From assembly GCA_029532625.1 (NCBI GenBank), contig JARFXM010000008.1, forward strand, positions 2,728,001 to 2,792,000: a stretch of DNA of 64,000 nt. Reading direction: 5' to 3'. The notes under the pieces are model-generated. The model ran no database searches and was not told the DNA's origin. It worked only from the letters and a program-made list of their open reading frames with translations. This DNA is from Lomentospora prolificans. Taxonomy: Eukaryota > Ascomycota > Sordariomycetes > Microascales > Microascaceae. Of the stretch, positions 56,427-64,000 are shown piece after piece; position 1 is the stretch's first letter, and each line of letters begins with the position of its first letter. The position numbers were made by a program, and so were the translations under genes.

Positions 56427-58534
56427 ATGCCTACTCTACATTTTACGCGGGATAAACCCGCTGCCAGGAGCACACCCGGCATCCTGTCGTCTTCCTCTGA
56501 CGATGAAAGTAACGGGGTCACGCAGACTAAAGACGGCATTGAGGTGAACGTCGATCCTGACGTCCCTCCTCTTGGTGTTCCTAGCGACGAAAAGAGATTC
56601 TGGTGGCAGCGAACGCGGAATTACAACGGTGATGCCATCGCTACTCAGGTGTCTGTCTATGATGATCCCGAGACGGCCAAGCATTACCAGCCCCGCGCAG
56701 ATTGGGAGAACCTCCATCGGTTCGATCCGTTGGCACGGTGGACCTGGAACGAGGAGAACAAGCTGATCCGCAAGATCGATGTGAGAATCATGATCTTTGC
56801 TTGCGTCATGTTCATGGCCCTCGAGCTCGATCGTGCAAATATTAGCCAAGCCGTCACTGACAACTTTCTCGGCGATTTGGGCCTAACCACCAACGGTCAG
56901 TGAAACGTGATATTATCCGAGAGACACCGGATGACGATGCTAATTCCATTATTAATGATATAGACTTCAATTTGGGTAACACGGTTTTCAACCTGTCGTT
57001 CTTGTGTGCGGAACTCCCATCCCAACTCGTCAGTAAATGGGTCGGGCCCGACCGATGGATCCCGGCGCAGATTACGCTGTGGAGTATCGTATCCTTCAGT
57101 CAATTTTGGTTGAATGGACGGACGTCTTTCCTCGTTTGCAGAGCGCTTCTAGCTATTCTACAGGGTGGCTTTATCCCAGACGTAAGCTTCCGGGCCAACA
57201 TCTTTTCTTGCCCTTTCCTTTCGGAATAATACGCGACCGAATCATCGCTAACTTTTTCGCATTCAAGATCATCTTGTACTTGTCCTACTTTTACAAGCAC
57301 CATGAGTTGTCTCTACGTCTCGGCTTTTTCTGGACTGCCATGTCAATCGCTGACATTATCGCTGGTCTTCTTGCGGCCGGAATCCTCCAACTCCGAGGTG
57401 TCGAGGGTCATGCCGGATGGAGGTGGCTGTTTCTACTCGAGGTGCGGCTCTCCCTCCATAAAGCTTTTCCACGATTTTATGGTGGTAACTAAAGAGAAAT
57501 AGGGCTTGCTCACCTTTGTGATTGGCGTCCTTGGCTTTGGCCTCATGCCAGCTTCTCCCACGCAAACCAAGCACTGGTTTAGGGGAAAGAATGGGTGGTT
57601 TACAGAGAGGTAATTGCTTCACCTCTTTCCGCTCTTCAACATAACCTTCAATGTTTTAATGTTCTATAAATGCTAACTATGATAATTGCAGAGAGGAAAT
57701 AATCATGGTAAACCGTGTCATCCGTGACGACCCCAGCAAGGGCGATATGCACAACCGACAGCCAATCACTCCAAGGTTGCTATGGCAGAGCATGAAGGAC
57801 TACGACCTTTGGCCGCTTTACGCTATCGGCATCATGTGGAACACGCCTTCGACACCGCCAAACCAGTACCTTACCCTTATCCTAAGAGGTATTGGTTTCG
57901 ATACTTTCCGGACCAATCTGCTTGCCATCCCTACGACATTTTTGCACATGGTCACGATGATGACGCTCACTTACACTGCCGAGATTGTAAAGGAACTGAC
58001 ATTCATGGCCATGCTGTCCCAAGTGTGGTTGCTCCCGTTCCTGATTTATCTGTATGTGAACGACGTAACACAGATCAACCGTTGGGTCGCATGGGGTGTC
58101 TTGACTGCCCTGTTAGCTTTCCCATCGCGTAAGTGGACATTTCCATATCCAAACCATTGCGAGCAATCAGGTGCTAATGCATACGAATAGCCCATCCCAT
58201 CCAAGTCGGTTGGAACTCGCGTAATGCAAATACTGTCCGATCGCGCACAGTGTCGGCGGCCTTGTACAACATGATGTGCCAAGCAGGCGGCATCATCGCA
58301 TCCAACATCTACCGGGCCGATGACGCTCCGCGATATAGGAGGGGCAACCGGACCCTGGTCTCAATCGTCTCGGCGAACATTGTCATTTATATCCTCACCA
58401 AGGTGTACTATGTCTGGAGGAACAAGAGCCGCGATAAGAAGTGGAATGCCATGTCCGACAACGAGAAACGCCACTACCTTGAGACGACAAAGGATGAGGG
58501 TAACAAGAGGCTCGATTTCAGGTTTGCTCACTAA
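56427..58534 (+). CDS. MFS transporter, Dal5/Tna1-type (anion:cation symporter), 582 aa
   Basis: Exons 56427-56895, 56964-57181, 57268-57441, 57503-57609, 57692-58128 and 58191-58534. The long hydrophilic leader ends in [22 protein letters not shown] before TM1, here noted by its core [14 protein letters not shown]. Then [37 protein letters not shown] (core), the loop 6-7 region, and the C-terminal [14 protein letters not shown] and NKSRDKKW. This is the ACS branch near nicotinate/pantothenate or allantoate carriers. The intron after 57441 has the uncommon donor GTGCGG. It is separate from the other Dal5-type carrier at 24782 (only family-level similarity). It is divergent to the TauD-like dioxygenase, and a sulfonate or other organic acid is a possible cargo. 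Confidence 0.9.
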
Positions 58535-59280
58535 GACTTTGAGGAAATTGGGCCACTGTATCTGTCTCAGAGTGAACTCGTCGTGGATACGACTCTACTA
58601 CTTGTACCTCCAATGACGGGCCGTAAATAGGATAATTGCCGAGCCATCTACCGAAGGAACTTAGCGACTCTCACCAGTGGTGCAGACATGCGGAACCCGG
58701 GAAAAGAAAATGCACGGAAATCGTGTATAGATGGGGCGCTTAGAAGCATGCACTTTAGAACTGATTCGCCTATCACGCATAGTATATATATGTTATATTC
58801 AAGCGTCTCATCGATTCGTTATTCAGGTTATTCTTCTCCTTGGCCTGGAAATTCCAGAGTAGCCCCGACTACTAGAATATCCGGGGGCGGCTCTTAGCAA
58901 ACCATTATATTAAGCCGCGCGGCCGCTCGAATAGGCTTCAATTACCCAAGTTCATCGTCCAGCCTATGGCGACCGAACCTCTTGTAGTGAATATGTTGAT
59001 TCAAATGACGCGGCCGGCGGACGCTGCGCGACATAATACCGAACCCTTGGATCCCCTTCCAGCGCACGAATAGAATCGGTTGCAATTACGCGTTACACAT
59101 CCAGTGTTATATTAACCATGATTAATAAAATAGGAACCGCAAATCTTCATCTCGGGTTGCCGACTATTCCTTTCATCATATTATATAGCGCCGTCCGACC
59201 CACCAGTCAAAAGATATGGTATCTCACGATCGATCACCACAACATCTAAAGGCATACAAACAACCTCCTTACGCTTCGCA
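58535..59280. promoter_or_regulatory. Upstream region of the tyrosinase
   Basis: 746 bases, no gene. A TATATATAT string near 58785 is about 490 bases before the tyrosinase ATG. Confidence 0.4.
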
Positions 59281-60804
59281 ATGGCCCCGTCAGTGCGCAA
59301 CCTCTTAATCGGCATCCTGCTAAGTGCGACCGCTCTTGCGGCCCCTGCAATCCAGGAAAGACAAGAGTCCGAGACTTGCGCATCGCCCAAGAAGCGCCGA
59401 GCATGGTGGGTTCGTCTGCATCGATGGCATCGTTGAATGTCCCGCTAAACAATTGTCACCGAAGGCACACGCTCTCTGACGAGGATAAGAAAGCCTACCT
59501 TGATGCAGAGCTTTGTCTCATGGAAACGGCCTCTACGCATGATCTCCGGGGTAGCAAGACCAAATTCGACGACTTTCAAGCTATCCATGTCCTTCAGTCC
59601 GAGATCGCTCACTTCGTTGTATGCATGCACTTGGCTAATAGCTTCACCTCTCTAATTGACATGATACTAACTCGAGCGGCGGCGAACAGGGCCAATTTCT
59701 CCCGTTTCATCGTCTATTTGTCTACGCTCACGAGAAGGCACTGGAGACTGAGTGCGGTTACGAGGGTGGCCAGCCGTAAGTTGACGCCATAAGTTATTCC
59801 GAAACGCTTGATTCAGTGTTTTTTTTTTTGGCTAACACGGATGGCACTGCCCCAACAGCTATTGGGCGGAGGAAGTCGACGCTGGTGCTTTCACAAAATC
59901 CGTCATTTTTGACGCTGAGTTGGGTTTCGGAGGTGACGGGGCGCCGGATACTCTGTGCATTCAAGATGGGCCTTTTGCCCACTACATGAACCCGCTCGGT
60001 CCCGGCTACACTATCGAAGACCACTGCATTCAGCGCCAAATAAGCGATCGTGCAAGTAACTCTGCACAGGAATCCATTTTGGAGGGATGTAGGAACAAGA
60101 CGACTTTCCTAGATTTCTGGCCTTGCATTGAGGGTGGGCCACATGGCGCTGGCCATGGCGGAGTTGGTGCACAGGTACGTTTTCTCTCGTGTTATTACTC
60201 CCCAGCTCTTCGTCCTAAAATCAAGCCAGCCTTATATCTGTTCCCATGCTTACCATTCGCGGACTTGTAGATGTTAAACCCTGTTTCCAGCCCTGGCGAT
60301 CCCTTATTCTTCCTACATCACACCTGGCTTGACAGGCTGTGGGCGAAATGGCAAGAGGAGGACCCGGAAACACGCCATGCCGAGATTGGGGGAAACAACA
60401 GAGCCAACGGATTCTTTGGCGGTGGTGGAGGCTTTCCAGGTGGACCTCCCGGTAATTTCCCCGGCTTCCCCGGAGCTCCTGGTGACGATGCAGACCCGGA
60501 AGAGCCAGAAACCCCCGAAGGTCCGGGAGCAGGCGGCCCCGGGGGCGGTTTCACGCCCCCCTTTGGTGGTGGCGGGGGTGCCTTTGCTGGTCTGACCCGC
60601 CCAGATGATGTTCCGTAGGTAATCCTGGTATTCCTGAGCTATTACCTCTTGCTGACAGTGCTATTTGATAGGGCGCCGCAAATTATTGGAGACGCGGGAA
60701 ATGATACGACCTTGACCCATGTTTTGGAGATGTACGGTCTCGTAGAGGACCGAACCATTGCAGAGGTCATGGACATTAGTGATTTGTGCTATGAGTACGA
60801 TTAA
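59281..60804 (+). CDS. Secreted short tyrosinase with Gly/Pro-rich insert, 385 aa
   Basis: Exons 59281-59405, 59465-59618, 59690-59775, 59859-60174, 60271-60614 and 60672-60804. Signal peptide MAPSVRNLLIGILLSATALA. The copper A ligands are His83 (AIHVLQ), His91 (EIAHFV) and His100 (PFHRLF). The copper B ligands are His217 and His221 (PHGAGHGG) and one of the two histidines in DPLFFLHHTWLDRLW (243/244). All six ligands are kept. Between copper B and the C-terminus lies an insert of about 75 residues rich in Gly, Pro and acidic residues (GGGGGFPGGPPGNFPG and similar). It would oxidise phenols to quinones outside the cell. The length and lack of a long C-terminal lid place it in the short, secreted group. 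Intron phases are consistent throughout. Confidence 0.9.
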
Positions 60805-60919
60805 GATGATTGATACGAGCGCTTAGACGCTAGTCAATTATGCCAAGACGTTCATATAAGGGTTCCCGTAGCTTATCTCGATACATGTGCGCGAACCGCG
60901 AAAGGTTACAAAAGGTGCA

Positions 60920-61190
60920 TCTTGACAGAGAGAAAACCCCTCTCATCAAGTCTTCAACGTGCTTCCTCTCTCGTAGACTGGTACCTTCCCCTGGGTAAGT
61001 CACAAACTCGAACAGAAGGGCCGCTTCCTCCAGCGCCCGCCGAAACCATGAGCCTGAGCGATTGGTACTCGAGGATCTGTTTTCCCCACACATCATCACA
61101 GGCGGAACCCGTTTTTCGTCTTCAGCACACGCAAACTCCCATAACGCAGACGCTTGGTGCGACGCCTCGCTGGAGGTTTGTTGCCAAGGA
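60920..61190 (-). pseudogene. Remnant of an S9-family (prolyl-oligopeptidase-type) peptidase C-terminus
   Basis: The reverse strand reads SHQASALWEFA, then RVPPVMMCGEN, a frameshift, DPRVPIAQAHGF in another frame, a second shift, then RRALEEAALLFEFVTYPGEGTSLRERKHVEDL (core RALEEA and FEFVTYPGEG). This is the end of an S9 peptidase, where the triad Asp sits in ENDPRVP and the His in GEGHS. Here the His position reads Thr (GEGTS) and the frame is broken around the Asp. The upstream part with the serine was not found. A dead fragment. Confidence 0.6.
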
Positions 61191-62954
61191 GCCCATCGCG
61201 CTAATTAAGCCCTGCACGAGTCTCGCGTCCGACCCGAGTGTCATATGAGCACCCCAGGTCTATGACTCCGGCTCCAGGTATCAAGGCACAGTATTTCCAA
61301 CCAAAATCATGCGCTCCGTTTTGAGGTCTGCTGGCTTCTGCCTACTAGCTGTTGATGCTCTGGCTTCTGCCTACTAGCGGCCCCTACGGATGGTCGTAGC
61401 ACCAACCCCACGACAAGATGGATTGGGTGCCATACGTCAGAGGAATGTGTACACCGAGAATATAGCTTCCCCGTGAAGAACAATAGTTGAAATCTCCCCG
61501 TTTGGCTGTTCCACTGCACACCATACCCCGCAGTTCGTTTGTGCTGGACATATGAAACTTGGTTGTGGCCAAGGAGACTTATTTCATCCTTATTACCACT
61601 CCCGGCGTAAACAACGACCTTTGTCTCTCACAGTCTCGAGCGCAGCTATTTTACACCCTCATACGCTTTTCAAAGGCGTTGGCACAGCCCCGTTCAAAAG
61701 ATTGGCGGTCGATATGGCCAAGCCGATGAAGCTATTTGGAATGCGTAATACCGTACAAAACTCTCCGCCCGCCAGGCGAAGTGCTCGGATTTCAGGGAAC
61801 GCCCAAGTTCAGGATATTTTTGGATAATTATTCGACCAATTTCTCACAGCAGAGGTGCAGTCCTGTGCGTGAATTGGACTCAGCTTGGCGGCGACTCCCA
61901 TTTTTACACATCGACCAACACCGATATGCCTCTCTTCCCACGGCGACTTTTTCTGACTGACACGGGGCGTCGCTCACTCGCATCTTTGTGACACCTCATG
62001 CTGCGGATGGGTAACTTGCCGCCGTGCTTATCCGACTTTATTTGCTGCGTGTCTGCGGGATGCGGGTGACGTCGTCCCGATTGGGGGGGGTGCGCGTTCC
62101 GAGTCCCGGCTCCGAGGGGAACATTTCCTGGCGACTCCCGTTTGTCTCATCCTCTGGTACACCTATGGCTGTCTGCATAATTGGCTTCAATCTCAATCCC
62201 ATTGGATACAAAGGTGTATCCAAGTAGTAAACTCATGCGACATCAAAAGAGCCGAGAACACGTTGTACTGGCGGCTGACCCCGGCATTCGGGTGAGAGTG
62301 ACTTCGGGCCATGTTGTGTTGTCTTCCTCCTCTCAAAGGTTTTTCATTACTATCCCCATTTAGACGGAGCACCTGATGGATGGTCGTGCAGTATCCCAGG
62401 TTCGGCCTAGTATTTACAATATCCAGGGGAAAGGTTAGCCTCACCTGGTGCTTTTGAACAAATCAGAGCGCCTTTGCAGCGGGTGGTCCGGATCTCGGCC
62501 CCGAGAACACGGATCTCGCTGTCCATTTTGCTGCCTGATTCTCCTCGGATCCCGGTTCATCTTGCTGTGCGCTAGCTCCGGGTATCGCACAATAGTGCCA
62601 TCACGCTATTTTGCCATTCGCTTTCGCCAGCTCCCTAGAAATGATTTCTGTTCAGGAAATAATCGTGAAGAATGACTGCCATCTCCACACAACAACGCAT
62701 CAATCGACGCAAGCTCCCCGCATCTCCGCTGCATCAACCTCCTCCGCATGAGGCGGCATGATCAACAAGGCATGGGGTCCCCACATCTCCGCAATCTCTT
62801 TGCCTTATTGTTCGAATCATCTGTTCATATAAGTTTGGCAGCCCTCTCTCGGTCCTATTGACCTTCCTGATTATTGGTTTACCTAGACAGAAACCATACC
62901 TCGCCCTTCCTATTCTTCCCATCACCCTCCCCCATCCCGGTCAGCGTTCACGCC
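61191..62954. other. Gene-free stretch before the sugar transporter
   Basis: 1.8 kb with no convincing gene. It holds a 19-base direct repeat (61331-61378) and, from about 62860, the immediate promoter and leader of the sugar transporter. Confidence 0.55.
61331..61378. repeat. Direct repeat of CTGGCTTCTGCCTACTAGC, 29 bases apart
   Basis: The 19-base string occurs at 61331-61349 and 61360-61378, with a 10-base spacer. It is non-coding; origin unknown. Confidence 0.85.
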
Positions 62955-64000
62955 ATGGGTGTTTTTTCAAAGTTTCGTCTGTTCAACCGCTCGCTCGGCC
63001 TCGCTTGCGCGCTGATTGCCTTTTCCACCTGCAACTATGGCTTTGACAACCAGGCCTTCGCCACTACTCAGGCTATGGACTCCTTTGAGCGACAGTTTGG
63101 TGTTCTTGACGAGGTAACCGGAAAGTACGTCCTGGAACCTTCGTGGCTATCCCTCTTCAACAGTCTCAACTACATCGGATTCGCTTTCGGTACGTCTAAC
63201 TGCCTCAAAAGTTGCCGTGGCTTTGGTATTAATGTTCTTTTCCAGGCGTCATTGTCGGAAGTTTCATCTCCTCTCGATGGGGGCGAAGGTGGTGCATGTT
63301 CTCCATGAGCTGCTACGCCCTGATTACCGCAACTATCGGCGTCACCTCCCACAACCGCGACCAGATCATGGCCGCCCGAATTCTCAACTACGTCTACGTC
63401 GGAATGGAATTGGCCGTAGTGCCTACCTTTCAGTCAGAGATTGGTACGATAAGCAGTGAACCCTTTTTGCCTTACCTACCACTGATACAAGTGTGGAAAC
63501 TAATGTTAATAATTTGCGCCCTCTTCAGTCCCCGCTTCGGCTCGTGGGTTCATGGTCGGCTCCTACCAGCTATCCCTCATTGTCGGCGGCCTCATCATCA
63601 ACTGCATTTGTTTCGGTACCAGCACGATCCAGGATAACAGGGCCTGGAGGATTCCTCTTGGCCTCTTCTACATCGTCCCGACCGTAGTCCTATCCTTGAT
63701 TTGGTTCATCCCCGAGTCGCCGCGATGGCTACTCCGCCAGGGCCGTAATGAGGAGGCGCTAGCCAGCCTCAAGAAACTCCGTGAGGGGCCCTTTACAGAA
63801 GAGCAGATCGCCGCCGAATTCTCCGAGTTGAAGACATCCTTGGAAAATGAAGTCGAGCAAGGGAAATTCATTGAGCTATTCCAAGGCTCCAACTTGAAGC
63901 GAACGCTCATCGTCATTGTAATTAACTTCCTCATGCAGGCCAGCGGCCAGGCGTTTGCCTCGCAGTACAGCGCCATCTATGTCAAGAGTCTTGGCACCAT
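62955..64000 (+). CDS. MFS sugar transporter, partial (C-terminus beyond window)
   Basis: Exons 62955-63189, 63246-63443 and 63529 to the window end, all open and in phase. TM1 begins NRSLGLACALIAFSTCNYGFDN, here noted by NYGFDNQAFATTQAM. Loop 2-3 has the sugar-transporter motif SSRWGRRWCM (GRR). YVGMELAVVPTFQSEIVPASARGF gives the PxxxxEIxPxxxRG signature. The end of TM6 has the family's PESPRWLLRQGR. The protein is cut in TM7 (FLMQASGQAFASQYSAIYV). It belongs to the hexose/alpha-glucoside:H+ symporter group. The exact sugar is not readable. Start ATG at 62955 gives a typical short leader. Confidence 0.92.

Noticed and set aside
1..64000. CRISPR arrays, bacterial operons or ribosome-binding sites
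   Set aside because: The window is fungal nuclear DNA; no regularly spaced direct repeats and no polycistronic layout were seen.

Overview
This is nuclear DNA of a filamentous ascomycete (Pezizomycotina). The signs are short spliceosomal introns of about 45-100 bp with GT..AG ends in nearly every gene, fungal-only families (Zn2Cys6 regulator, HET-domain protein, siderophore-type and Dal5-type MFS carriers, fungal tyrosinase), and a nuclear tRNA with an intron after position 37. I cannot name the genus. The PL4 and GH43 enzymes and the CTF1/FarA-like regulator suit a plant-associated or saprotrophic fungus. I placed exons by hand so that each reading frame stays open and family motifs are continuous; no RNA evidence was available.

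Layout. 0-4 kb: the start of a YCII-domain protein and a DHA1-type MFS exporter. 5.8-36.9 kb: a run of mostly metabolic genes. These are a GMC alcohol oxidase, a frameshifted alkylsulfatase pseudogene, an acyl-CoA ligase ending in the peroxisomal signal AKL, a zinc alcohol dehydrogenase, a short-chain dehydrogenase (SDR), an HSL-type esterase, a Baeyer-Villiger monooxygenase (BVMO), a metallo-beta-lactamase-fold hydrolase (lactonase-like), a Dal5-type transporter, a Zn2Cys6 regulator, a second BVMO and a second SDR. 37.3 kb: tRNA-Arg(CCT). 37.8-43 kb: pectin degradation (a decayed GH43 arabinanase, an intact secreted GH43, a secreted PL4 rhamnogalacturonan lyase). 43-44.6 kb: remnants of a CENP-V/GFA protein and possibly of a HET protein. 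44.6-47.5 kb: no supportable gene. 47.5-64 kb: siderophore-type MFS carrier, HET protein, TauD-like dioxygenase, Dal5-type carrier, secreted tyrosinase with a Gly/Pro-rich insert, an S9 peptidase remnant, and the first part of a sugar transporter cut by the window end.

Main idea. The 5.8-36.9 kb block holds nearly every enzyme class of the bacterial cyclic-ketone pathway (chn of Acinetobacter): SDR for alcohol to ketone, BVMO for ketone to lactone, esterase/lactonase for lactone to hydroxy acid, zinc ADH for hydroxy acid to oxo acid, then a peroxisomal CoA ligase leading to beta-oxidation. It also contains a transporter and a pathway-type regulator. Four head-to-head gene pairs share promoters. 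I infer a fungal catabolic cluster for a cyclic or terpenoid ketone; the substrate is unknown and no aldehyde dehydrogenase is present.

Second theme: gene decay. At least four gene remnants (alkylsulfatase, GH43, CENP-V/GFA, S9 peptidase) carry frameshifts, in-frame stops or lost catalytic residues among intact neighbours.
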